From assembly GCF_050467285.1 (NCBI RefSeq), contig NZ_JBCMUN010000011.1:186001-250000 (forward strand): DNA of 64,000 nt, given 5' to 3'. The DNA is from Paenibacillus_E oryzisoli_A. GTDB taxonomy: Bacteria; Bacillota; Bacilli; Paenibacillales; NBRC-103111. Both the position numbers and the translations under genes were made by a program. Shown here in pieces: positions 28,401-34,997 of the stretch. Position 1 is the stretch's first letter; the number at the start of each line of letters is the position of its first letter. The notes beneath the pieces were generated by a model. The model saw only the letters and a program-made list of their open reading frames with translations. It did not search any database and had not been told where the DNA came from.

Positions 28401-29331
28401 GGGATACCAAAGAGGTGCCGGAACCCGTGCTGCCATCCCAATGCTCGCCGAGCAGCAACCCGTTGGAGACATCAATGCCGCCGGTGCCGTTTGTTTTGGT
28501 ACCGACATAGATATTGTTCCTTGAATTGCCGGCAGGCTGTCCGTTATACAACCATACCGTCACCGTACCGTTGATGGGCACTCCCATATCGGCTCGAACG
28601 GTATTGCCCGTATTGGCATTGTTCCGGAGCGCGCTGTAGCTGCCGCTGTGCGCAGGCACACCTGCGCCTGTCTTGGCCGTCACCGAGCCGGTTGTCGCAT
28701 ACGTCGCGCCGGGTTCAATCGCGAAGCTGCCCAGGCTGCCGTCCTCAAAACCCTCGAAGTACACAACATCCAAATATTTCACTTCTGCGGTTACATCGAC
28801 GGGAACAGACCCGTTCGAGCCGTCATAGGTCAGAATACCGGTATTGTCCTGAATCGTAACGCCAGGGGTCGACGAACTGTAATGCACACTGTACAGTTGT
28901 GGATCCGCGGAATTCGCGGCTGCCGCTGTCTTGAGTTCCTTATCCGGCCCGCTGCTCATCTTGGCCATGACCTTGAGCTGAACCTGCTCGCCGTAGCTGC
29001 TGATTTGCGTTTTGTCCGCAGCAATATACGTGCTCACGACGGTAGGTATGACATCCGAGGGAACAGCCTGCAACGACATCACGTTGAGCGCGTGCGGCTG
29101 GGCTAATGCTCCCTCTTCCTTATATACATTCGAATTTACGCTTACATCTTCCGCGTCTTCCGTGGACTGCGGTGGATCTGACTGTGCCGTTTGGACGGCC
29201 GTATTCCCGGTTAACGAACCTGCCTCATCCGCCCAAGCCACAACGGATCCGGGAAACGAAGATAAAGGCACGACCATGAGCAGAGCCAGGCAAAACGATA
29301 CCTTACGTTTAAGCTGATGCACAATGTTCAC
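22483..29331 (-). CDS. Giant SLH-anchored surface protein with Big2 domains and parallel beta-helix
   Basis: 2,282 residues. Signal peptide (about 1-37), then a first block of a DVVYFEGFEDGS-type lectin-like module (about 180-390) and Ig-like Big2 domains; a right-handed parallel beta-helix (about 580-1100, TVYVSSTEGSDTNDGLTPA onward); a second lectin-like plus Big2 block; a helical FIVAR-like segment (about 1780-1850); a beta domain; and three SLH repeats (about 2090-2282: FRDMTDSHWAKS, YTDVRANDWFAD, FGDADQVAAAAK). SLH domains bind the cell-wall polymer; beta-helix proteins often cleave or bind acidic polysaccharide, but no lyase active site is recognised. Start is GTG with AAAGGTGG upstream. 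Confidence 0.88.
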   Translation of the reverse strand: MNIVHQLKRKVSFCLALLMVVPLSSFPGSVVAWADEAGSLTGNTAVQTAQSDPPQSTEDAEDVSVNSNVYKEEGALAQPHALNVMSLQAVPSDVIPTVVSTYIAADKTQISSYGEQVQLKVMAKMSSGPDKELKTAAAANSADPQLYSVHYSSSTPGVTIQDNTGILTYDGSNGSVPVDVTAEVKYLDVVYFEGFEDGSLGSFAIEPGATYATTGSVTAKTGAGVPAHSGSYSALRNNANTGNTVRADMGVPINGTVTVWLYNGQPAGNSRNNIYVGTKTNGTGGIDVSNGLLLGEHWDGSTGSGTSLVSRIFSSSFSATSVSRGASPAWHELKWDVVSGTDAKMYIDGVQVASTTKETKYQYVAFAGNWLASNNVTYYDDVKATKAGASTSTTLPIPVQADDVQSLTISGQGGATAITADAGTLQMQVAVTPVSASSAVTWKVENTDGSPTNLASISGTGELKALRNGMVKVTATSISNPDKSNSTVVSISGQTVKVTGIAIRTASGAVNFSTLDPIPLQATIDPSDAGQPAVNWSIIQSGDVANISAAGVVIPSRRGTVQIVAQATDGTQVQSNTLTLTFDIRNTVYVSSTEGSDTNDGLTPATAWKTLDKVNATTFGPGDQILFKAGDVWNGQLRLNGSGSEGSPIIVDRYGSDDPELYPIFNGNGTLTDQVMPLGSIAGQHYAATVEVRNQSYWEINHLEVTNYNATVKNMRAGIIALNEKGTTVAEWTNNQLRHIYIKDCYVHDVNSDPAANKFTGGILVLGNYSDVLVEGNKVVNVAIEGVRNAGMAPSGAPNGGAPTVMDDIRFRNNYVQDVQGDGLVISNVADDGNPNTYNGIVEYNTIVRFANTNVGSLNYAGNWVYGSNDTLFQYNETFGGVYGYNDGEAWDVDLYCKNIVYQYNYSHENRGGFTLVMPGSKYSFYRYNLSLNDGNGDALFDYFPDNNTAGVPWVYNNTFYIGKDITTNVFDMNATSYMKFANNIIVALGKVNNFASGGNVTQGYIKNNIIYPQMNIGSSGGSLEVANNRFVNPLLARPGEIPSSIISAKDNFDASKLDAYKLQANSPAIGAGWNVDIPAGYTDATHDLFGNPLGSTRDIGVHQFTNDAPTSVLNEVMPESITLNQRNVSLLLNEGVFLSATVEPATAWNKVVSWESDNPTVAQVDANGAVKALSLGTATITAKSTANPLLTATARITVKQPITPTGDMKVQADYPYLDASSQDVRLQVANVLSDGSSRELTTTITDANQPRLISVNYSTDNPNVSIDADGVLHVTGDLGNTSEIQVTANVTYEDVVYSEGFESGTTGDLTLESGTDYVVSIQPSTEQAHGGVYSAKRINSVKGSMSKIFPTALNGIASMWIYDDGTTRSNRAVGSAGPVLTDTSKALGLGLFYDGTYGSPTYFATRLQTGATGWTVSTVPRSIGWHELKWDYTDPSMVKMYADGQLAATANVSGLKAVSLVNWWNSSSGNFYYDDVRVAVPKTSAAIPLTVKVNPTQIDGIGIWGAGGANTISVDKGTLQMEGGLLPYDIAGQDYRVNWRVEDETGSATISDTGLLTAVRDGRVKVIVQSVAYPEQTAEMYVAITNQYVPVTGVNVRGTNDKTSIDTAGGSLQLLATVSPSNATNKNVRWVILNTDGSSTNVARVSDTGLLTAVKNGTARVHAITEDGSLDGALDISVTNQPQVVESIAIQSPDQATALYTGKTITLTAVVQPDNAANPAVVWSVVNAGGAAASITPGGVLTTGSTAGEITVAATAQDALGTIGRKMFTISLAPDRVLQAKISEADTVLNAAVIGTAPGQYPQSAADSLTQAIAAAQLVLDNTASTEQQLADAAGVLTAAITVFRGAVIVSTPSDGDDPDRSGSVTEPSTTPTTPNKNEIYAVTEDGKVFPQEKNTDAGTVTFRADDRDQLALTFQLSELQPESTQQADKVLIAMKDFIYELKPDVVEKVTGLDAFLKASGTERDELKMTVKIGRAKLTDSEKQAMSRTVNGDPAAALVSGVYEVHLLLTAPNGQSMDVHAFDNQRTLYIEVDPSFKNKPTAAISISEAASGEQEAGVRTAKYVEMDGKAYMQIRTASHSKYALVQNEVAFRDMTDSHWAKSIVEEAGARLLVNGVQEGVFSPDTQISRAEFITLLVNGLGLPKAAPSTALYTDVRANDWFADEVDAAHKAGLLDWTAGSVLNPNAPITRAEMASTVMAAARYIGGGKLTATSPSILNRFGDADQVAAAAKAAFAWNVEHGIMDGTVDGATGATILDPDATATRAQAAAMLLRMLRTLSLI

Positions 29332-29367
29332 GTTATCCCACCTTTCTGGAATCTGTTACCTCATTTT

Positions 29368-29381
29368 TTAAAGCGCTTTCT
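29368..29381 (-). promoter_or_regulatory. Possible CcpA (cre) operator
   Basis: The palindrome TTAAAGCGCTTTCT differs at two positions from the ideal cre TGAAAGCGCTTTCA. It lies 37 bases upstream of the start codon of the giant surface protein. This would make the gene subject to catabolite repression, as expected for polysaccharide-use genes. Confidence 0.45.
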
Positions 29382-29749
29382 AAAACTTGCAACACCTCTA
29401 CCTCCATTCCTTTTTCCGCTTGACGGATGCCTCTTCACAATATCGCAAAAGAACGTTCAAAATAATGAAAGAAATTAACCTGATTGCGCATTTTTTTGAC
29501 TTCTTTGTCCAAAACATGGAAATCGGCAAAAACCCAAAGCTCCTGCCAACCCGCAGCAAGGCCTTGAGCTATGATTCACGTGCCAGTTGTGGCCCGAAGC
29601 CTGCAAATAGGCAGGAATTTCCCCGCAATCCTCCCGAGTTTCAGACAAAGCCTGCGATTCGGCAGGAATTTTGGGCAAATCGGCTGAATTCGGAGGCCAT
29701 CGAACGAAAAAACTGCACATTCGCAGGAATCCTCCCGCATCGTGCCTAA
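29382..29749. repeat. Three more copies of the CTGC-(6)-GCAGGAAT mini-hairpin
   Basis: No supported gene. Copies lie at 29600-29619, 29651-29670 and 29713-29730, matching the four copies at 15958-16139 in core and in the following AATT-like tail. Confidence 0.7.
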
Positions 29750-29750
29750 A

Positions 29751-29786
29751 GCACGAAAAAAACCTGCATCTCTGCAGGCTTTTACA
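29751..29786 (-). terminator. Hairpin with T-run, probable terminator
   Basis: Stem CCTGCA/TGCAGG around TCTC, preceded by seven A on the plus strand, so the T-run is on the minus strand. No minus-strand gene ends here, so it may also be a diverged hairpin of the nearby repeat family. Confidence 0.45.
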
Positions 29787-29907
29787 GATTTAAAGTTACT
29801 CTCTCTCGGTCGCTACGTATAGGGGGCCTCACTCACTCTGCGCTAGGCAAGTAACCAATCGCCCACGCCGCGAATACCCTGTAACAAAAACGCAGGGATG
29901 ATGATAA

Positions 29908-30519
29908 ATGAAAGAATTAGATCGACCGGTCAGTATTCAGACCTATAAAGTGCTCCGCAACAAGCTCAATCTGCTGTACCCCGCTGTCATTCACCACACG
30001 CCGCTCACGGCGCAGGAAGCGATGAACAAAGCGATTGTGAATGCTGTGAACAAGCAGCTTCACGACCAAGGCTACGGCCAAAACCCGATGACGGACGTCA
30101 CGGCCTATTACGAGCTCAAGACCAATCAACGCTCTGTGCTGAGCCTGTCGCTGATCAATTACGCATTCTCCGGCGGGGCGCACGGAATGACGCTGCAGAA
30201 TTCGCTGACCTTCAATACGGAAACAGGCAAAAGCTACACCCTCGCCGAGCAGTTCAAGCCCGGCAGCGACTATATCGGCCGCATCAGCGCGATTATCGCC
30301 GAGGAAATCAAACGGAGGGACATTCCGCTGTTGGTGGACTTTAAAACCATCCGCCCCGACCAGGATTACTACATTGCCGATAAATCGATCGTCATTTATT
30401 TTCAACTGTACGAGATCGCGGCTTATGTGTACGGGTTCCTGTACTTTCCGATTTCCGCCTATGCGCTGCAGGATATTGTCGCGGAAGATAGTCCGCTGGG
30501 TCTCATGCTGATGGGCTGA
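29908..30519 (+). CDS. DUF4163/DUF3298 (RsiV/PdaC-like) protein
   Basis: 203 residues without a signal peptide. The pattern ITYPAV-like opening (NLLYPAVIHHTPLTAQEAMNKAI), YELKTNQRSVLSLSLINYAFSGGAHGMTLQNSLTFN and FKPGSDY ... PDQDYYIADKSIVIYFQLYEIAAYVYGFLYFPI matches the DUF4163-DUF3298 pair found in RsiV and PdaC-type proteins. In those proteins it forms a lysozyme-binding or substrate-binding fold. A missing export signal makes an intracellular role or a missed N-terminus possible. Starts at ATG with a weak AGGGATGATG site. Confidence 0.78.
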   Translation: MKELDRPVSIQTYKVLRNKLNLLYPAVIHHTPLTAQEAMNKAIVNAVNKQLHDQGYGQNPMTDVTAYYELKTNQRSVLSLSLINYAFSGGAHGMTLQNSLTFNTETGKSYTLAEQFKPGSDYIGRISAIIAEEIKRRDIPLLVDFKTIRPDQDYYIADKSIVIYFQLYEIAAYVYGFLYFPISAYALQDIVAEDSPLGLMLMG

Positions 30520-30865
30520 TAGCGAGTAAGGCTGGGGCTTGTATCGATAGGCTGACTGCGGGGCAGGTGGCTTTTGCTGATAGGCTAGAGGTTAGAGGGA
30601 ACGCTAGTATGCCAAGGGGACCTAATTAAGCCACACTTAAGAAGGTCATTTGATATAGTTAAGAGTGGCCAGACCCTCTTAGCTGAGCGAAAGTGACCAA
30701 TTTTTGCAAGTTAGAAGGGGCTGGACCCTCTTAGATCTAGCTATTTTAGGGAAAACTGCCCAAGCTGCGGCTGTTAATTGAGCTTTCCTAGGCTAACTTG
30801 ACCATGTTGAACTTAATACCCGTGCCGGCGGCAGCCCCTCCACCTGCACCTGCACCTATACCGAT
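30520..30865. repeat. Intergenic region with paired GACCCTCTTAG motifs
   Basis: No gene is supported. GACCCTCTTAG occurs at 30672-30682 and again at 30724-30734, each after a GG-rich stretch. The rest shows no clear signal. Confidence 0.5.
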
Positions 30866-31840
30866 CTATGCCCGCTCGCAGACGATGACCTGGCGGGAGA
30901 ACCTGCCCTTATGCGCGAGGCAGCGATCCACGATGCGAAGCCCGGCTTTCGCTAAAAGCGGATCGATCTCCTCCGTCGTCAGGATCACCGCCCGGCGGGC
31001 CAGACGCCGTGCCGCCTCCAGCATCTCCAAAGCCTCAGCCTCCGGCAGCTTGGAGCAGAGGTTGTACGGCATGTCGAGGACGAGCGCGTCGTAGGGCGCT
31101 GGCGAGACAGACGCGGGCTCCGCCCCCGCGTCGGAACCCCCATGCGGCGCAAGCGCCCGCATGTCGGCCACCCCCACCACTTCCGGCAAGCCGAAGTGGC
31201 GCAAATTAACCCGCGCGCCGCGCACGGCCAGCGGGTTAAGGTCAAACCCGACGCTGTCGATGCCCATCGACAGCGCCTCAATCAGCACCGTGCCGATGCC
31301 GCAGCACGGGTCCACCAGCGTGCCCGCCGCGTCGGGCACGGCAAGATTCACCACCGCCCGCGCGATGCGCGTAGGGAGGGCGGTGGAGTAGTTCTGCGGC
31401 TTCTGCTGATGCTGAAGCCAGACGGCTTCGCCGTGGGCGCAGTCGCCGAACAGCCAGCGCCCGTCCAGCGCGGTCACGGCGAACCACTGCGCCGGGCGCC
31501 GCATCTCCGCCTGCCCGCGGAGATGACGCCCCAGCTCGCGCTCAATCTCGCGCTGCCGGTCATACAGGACCGGCTCGCCCGTCGGCGCGAACATAACCTT
31601 GAACGTCGCCCCCGTCACGGGGTGCGACGATACCATAGCGGCCAGCTCCGCCAAGCTGCCGGCCTCCAGCTCCACCGCCAGCCGCAGCTTCAGGAACGGG
31701 CTGCGGCTCGGCTCGATCTTGCGCGCGCTGATCGCGTAGCGCGCGCCGATCACCGCGTCTGCGCCCAGCAAGGCGCGCAGCTCCATTTCACATAACGCCT
31801 GCTCATCCTCGTGGCAGGCAAATACATACACATACTTCAT
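30866..31840 (-). CDS. THUMP/TRM11-type RNA methyltransferase
   Basis: About 324 residues. An N-terminal THUMP-like region (1-130) is followed by a Rossmann methyltransferase domain with SAM motif LVDPCCGIGTVLIEAL (about 180), acidic VGFDLNPLAV, and catalytic DMPYN in place of the usual (D/N)PPY. Related proteins methylate guanine N2 in tRNA or rRNA. I use the ATG at 31840, just after the LysR stop codon, with GAGAGGT upstream; an earlier ATG would overlap LysR. The substrate RNA is not predictable. Confidence 0.85.
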   Translation of the reverse strand: MKYVYVFACHEDEQALCEMELRALLGADAVIGARYAISARKIEPSRSPFLKLRLAVELEAGSLAELAAMVSSHPVTGATFKVMFAPTGEPVLYDRQREIERELGRHLRGQAEMRRPAQWFAVTALDGRWLFGDCAHGEAVWLQHQQKPQNYSTALPTRIARAVVNLAVPDAAGTLVDPCCGIGTVLIEALSMGIDSVGFDLNPLAVRGARVNLRHFGLPEVVGVADMRALAPHGGSDAGAEPASVSPAPYDALVLDMPYNLCSKLPEAEALEMLEAARRLARRAVILTTEEIDPLLAKAGLRIVDRCLAHKGRFSRQVIVCERA

Positions 31841-31844
31841 TTTG

Positions 31845-32774
31845 CTACCTCTCATTCGTACTCTCGCCATACCGCTTCATCGCATCCTGAAAATCCTGCG
31901 TCACCTGTCGCACAAACGCATCCATCGTGCGGCTGATAAATAAATCCCGCCGGTACACGATGCCGACGTCCTTCTGCGGCACAGGCTCCGTAATTGCCAG
32001 CGTCCAGCACTGCTCAGCCCCGCTGTTCACGTCCGTCCGGGTCACATACGACTGCGGAACAATCGCGCCGCAGACGTTCTGCCTCGCCATTTGCAGCAGC
32101 GATTCCAGCGTCGACATCTCGACGATCGGCGTGCATGTCAGTCCGGCGCGCTTACAGCAATCTTCGATCATATGCCGCACATAGAACTTCGCGGGCAGCA
32201 TGGCGATCGGCAGCTTGACCAGCTCCTCGAGACGGATCGCCTTCACGCCTTGTGCCGCAAAAGGATGCTTGTCCGACACCGCCAGCACCAACCGCTCCGT
32301 ATACAGCGGAATGCAATGAAGCTGCTCATCTTCCTCCGGCAAAAACACGACACCCACATCGAGCCGGTTGTTCAGCAGCCGCTCCTTCGTCTCTTCCGTC
32401 GCCAGCTCCGTCACCGACAGCTCGATATTCGGATACTGCGCATGGAACGACATAATCGTCGACGTCAGCAAATGATTGCCGGAGCATCCGATCCGCAGGC
32501 GCCCCCGCTGCATCCCTTGAAGCTCGTTCATCGCCGTCTGTGCCTGTTCCAGCTCATGAAAAACATTCCGGCTGTGCTTCTGCAGCACCACGCCTGCTTC
32601 GGTGAGGTAGACCTTTTTGCCGATGCGCTGAAAAAGTGGCGAGCCCACCCGATCCTCCAACAGGCGGATCTGCTGACTGAGCGTCGGCTGGGAGATGCCG
32701 AGCTTTTCCGCGGCTTTGGTGAAGTGCAGCTCATCGCACACCGCCAAAAAATACACTAACAACCGATAATCCAA
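31845..32774 (-). CDS. LysR-family transcriptional regulator
   Basis: About 309 residues, starting at TTG (MDYRLLVYFLAVCDELHFTKAAEKLG). GGAGGGGG lies four bases upstream; the ATG at 32792 is an alternative. The N-terminal helix-turn-helix (TKAAEKLGISQPTLSQQIRLLEDRVG) and the C-terminal effector domain are both complete. It is divergent from ilvE, and a LysR-type palindrome sits between them, so it may control amino-acid metabolism. The effector is unknown. Confidence 0.92.
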   Translation of the reverse strand: MDYRLLVYFLAVCDELHFTKAAEKLGISQPTLSQQIRLLEDRVGSPLFQRIGKKVYLTEAGVVLQKHSRNVFHELEQAQTAMNELQGMQRGRLRIGCSGNHLLTSTIMSFHAQYPNIELSVTELATEETKERLLNNRLDVGVVFLPEEDEQLHCIPLYTERLVLAVSDKHPFAAQGVKAIRLEELVKLPIAMLPAKFYVRHMIEDCCKRAGLTCTPIVEMSTLESLLQMARQNVCGAIVPQSYVTRTDVNSGAEQCWTLAITEPVPQKDVGIVYRRDLFISRTMDAFVRQVTQDFQDAMKRYGESTNER

Positions 32775-32796
32775 GCCGCCCCCTCCGATCATAGTT

Positions 32797-32815
32797 ATTA
32801 TCTATGATAATAATT
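32797..32815. promoter_or_regulatory. LysR-type operator between LysR gene and ilvE
   Basis: Near-perfect palindrome TTATTATC-TAT-GATAATAA, which contains the T-N11-A pattern of LysR sites. It lies 23 bases upstream of the LysR TTG start and 90 bases upstream of ilvE. Autoregulation is likely; control of ilvE is inferred. Confidence 0.55.
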
Positions 32816-32904
32816 GATAAATTGGAATTGATCAATGAATGCGTTTTTTCTATAGTTAAGGATAAATCAATTTCGGAAAATTACGACGAAAAGGTGGTTA
32901 TCCC

Positions 32905-33978
32905 ATGTACGGCAGCATCTCCATTGAACAAACAACCCAGCGCAAAACGATGCCCGATCTGACGCAAAATCTCGGCTTTGGCCGCCATTTTACCGACCAT
33001 ATGTTTATCATGGACTATACGGAAGGCCGCGGTTGGCACGATCCGCGCATTGTTCCTTACGGTCCGATCTCGCACGATCCTGCGGCGATGATTTTCCACT
33101 ACGGGCAAGCCGTGTTCGAGGGCATGAAAGCTTTCCGCACGGTGTCCGGGGAAATTGCGTTATTCCGTCCGGATCAAAATGCCAAAAGACTCCAGCGCTC
33201 CAGCGAGCGCCTGAGCATCCCGACCATCGACGAAGCGTTCGTCGTGGAAGCGATTCGTACCCTCGTCAGCCTGGATAAGGACTGGGTACCAGCCAAAAAA
33301 GGCTCCTCCCTCTACATCCGTCCGTTCGTCATCGCCACCGAGGCGATGCTGGGCGTTCGTCCGTCAGCGCAGTACTCGTTCATCGTCATTATGTCGCCGG
33401 TCGACGCTTATTATGAAGAAGGTTTGCACCCGGTGAACATTCTGGTCGAAAGCTACTACGCCCGCGCTGTGCTCGGCGGCACCGGCAACGCCAAAGTCGC
33501 CGGCAACTACGCCGGCAGCCTCAAAGCGCAGACGCTCGCCAAGGAGCATGACTGTGCGCAGGTGCTGTGGCTCGACGCCATCGAGAAAAAGTATCTCGAA
33601 GAGGTCGGCTCGATGAATGTCTTCTTCAAGATTGGCGGCGAAGTCGTCACGCCAAGCCTCAGCGGCTCGATCCTCGACGGCATCACGCGTTCGAGTATCA
33701 TTCATCTTTTGCGCGATTGGGGCATCCCTGTTACCGAGCGCAAAGTGTCCATCGACGAAATCGTGCAGGCGCACGCCGATGGCACGTTGGAGGAAGCGTA
33801 CGGCACGGGCACAGCTGCAGTCGTGTCCCCGATTGGCAGCCTGCTCTGGAACGGCAACCGTATGGAAATCAATGGCGGGCAGACCGGCGAGCTCGTCGAG
33901 CGCTTGTACCAGGAGATTACCGGCATTCAGGAAGGCACGCGCCCGGATAAATTCGGCTGGCTGACCTACTGCGAGTAA
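32905..33978 (+). CDS. ilvE: Branched-chain amino acid aminotransferase
   Basis: 357 residues, the length of the larger (BCAT2-like) bacterial enzymes. PLP-dependent class IV aminotransferase that makes valine, leucine and isoleucine from their keto acids. Signatures: HYGQAVFEGMKAFR, the Lys-containing GNAKVAGNYAGSLKAQ (Schiff-base Lys), EVGSMNVFF, and GTGTAAVVSPIG. AAAGGTGG lies upstream of the ATG. The gene stands alone, outside an ilv operon, next to LysR. Confidence 0.95.
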   Translation: MYGSISIEQTTQRKTMPDLTQNLGFGRHFTDHMFIMDYTEGRGWHDPRIVPYGPISHDPAAMIFHYGQAVFEGMKAFRTVSGEIALFRPDQNAKRLQRSSERLSIPTIDEAFVVEAIRTLVSLDKDWVPAKKGSSLYIRPFVIATEAMLGVRPSAQYSFIVIMSPVDAYYEEGLHPVNILVESYYARAVLGGTGNAKVAGNYAGSLKAQTLAKEHDCAQVLWLDAIEKKYLEEVGSMNVFFKIGGEVVTPSLSGSILDGITRSSIIHLLRDWGIPVTERKVSIDEIVQAHADGTLEEAYGTGTAAVVSPIGSLLWNGNRMEINGGQTGELVERLYQEITGIQEGTRPDKFGWLTYCE

Positions 33979-34090
33979 GCAGTCGCGGATTGGGGCTTTG
34001 CACTAGCTTTCTGCCTCCGGATAGCGTCTGGAACTTCAGTAAAAGTGCCTCCCATTACAGCGCTGCCAGCAGCACGCCCCGATGCCAGGC

Positions 34091-34281
34091 AAATAAGCAA
34101 CTTTCGAGTGCTTATTTCGCAAAATCCGGCGCCGGAGGGGGAAATAAGACTTCCGCAGGTGCTTATTCAGCCCAAATCCCCCTCCGTTAGGCCAATTTCC
34201 TAGAAATAAGCACGTTTCAATTGCTTATTTCCCGAAATCCGGCGCTCGGCGGCGAAATAAGACTTCCGCAGGTGCTTATTC
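34091..34281. repeat. Two copies of a 78-base structured element
   Basis: Copies lie at 34091-34168 and 34204-34281, separated by 35 bases. Each starts AAATAAGCA, contains a self-complementary TGCTTATTTC, a GC-rich centre (AATCCGGCGC) and ends with an identical GACTTCCGCAGGTGCTTATTC. Each can fold as hairpins through AAATAAGCA and TGCTTATTT. The rest of 33979-34345 holds no gene that I can support. Confidence 0.75.
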
Positions 34282-34345
34282 TTATTCCGAGCACATCGCA
34301 TACCCACGGGAACCCGTTCCAACGCTCCCGCTCATACCAACAACA

Positions 34346-34398
34346 AAGCCCTTTCCCCTGCCGCTCCCCGTAAGGAGGCGGCAAGAGAAAGGGCTTTT
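34346..34398 (-). terminator. Terminator after the YkvA-like gene
   Basis: Outer stem AAAGCCCTTTC/GAAAGGGCTTT with an inner GC-rich stem, ending 15 bases after the YkvA-like stop. It could work in both directions. Confidence 0.7.
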
Positions 34399-34412
34399 CA
34401 TTTCACAGCGCT

Positions 34413-34853
34413 TTAACGCTTGCCCGGCCCTTCGGCCGCAGGCTCGTCCGGTTTTGCCTGCTCCGTCACGACTTGTCCGTCAATGTCGATAATGCCCTTA
34501 GAGCTGGCCGCTTCCTCGCCGAGCAAATCGCGCAGCTTGTTTTTCGCTTTGCGGCGGACATCGTCGTCGATGTTTTTGGCGACGGCGGCAAGGGCGAGAC
34601 CGAGCGCGCCAAGGTCGTCGACATAGCCGACAAGTGGCAGCAGGTCGGGAATCGCATCCAGCGGGAAGATCAAATATCCGAGCGCCCCGTAGATTTGCAC
34701 TTTCGCGCGCAGCGGCGTTTTGGGGCTGTCCAGCGCGTAGAAGAGCAGCAGCCCGGTATAGATGACTTTGCTGCCGGCGGTTTTGGCGACTTTCGCCAGC
34801 TTGGCCCAGAAGCCGTCGGGCGAAAAATATTTATCGTATTTGGACGTGTTCAT
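34413..34853 (-). CDS. YkvA-like (DUF1232) membrane protein
   Basis: 146 residues. The central DUF1232 region has two hydrophobic helices with the typical YLIFPLDAIPDLLPLVGYVDDLGALGLAL motif, then a charged C-terminal tail. AAGGAG lies upstream of the ATG. Function of the family is unknown; it is widespread in Bacillota and Proteobacteria. Confidence 0.88.
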   Translation of the reverse strand: MNTSKYDKYFSPDGFWAKLAKVAKTAGSKVIYTGLLLFYALDSPKTPLRAKVQIYGALGYLIFPLDAIPDLLPLVGYVDDLGALGLALAAVAKNIDDDVRRKAKNKLRDLLGEEAASSKGIIDIDGQVVTEQAKPDEPAAEGPGKR

Positions 34854-34997
34854 CGTAGACCAACTCCTTTTTTGAAGCTGCTTCCTAACTTTTCCTCTAT
34901 TATACCCGATTCCCGATCACTTACCTATGGAAGCGAGCTCGGCACATTTTTACTCGGAACCAAAAAGAGGTATGATGAGGAAAAGGAGGTGCCCCCC

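Noticed and set aside
34473..34997. N-terminal extension of the TIM-barrel protein
   Set aside because: It covers the YkvA-like gene on the other strand. The AAGGAGGTG site and family start are at 34998.
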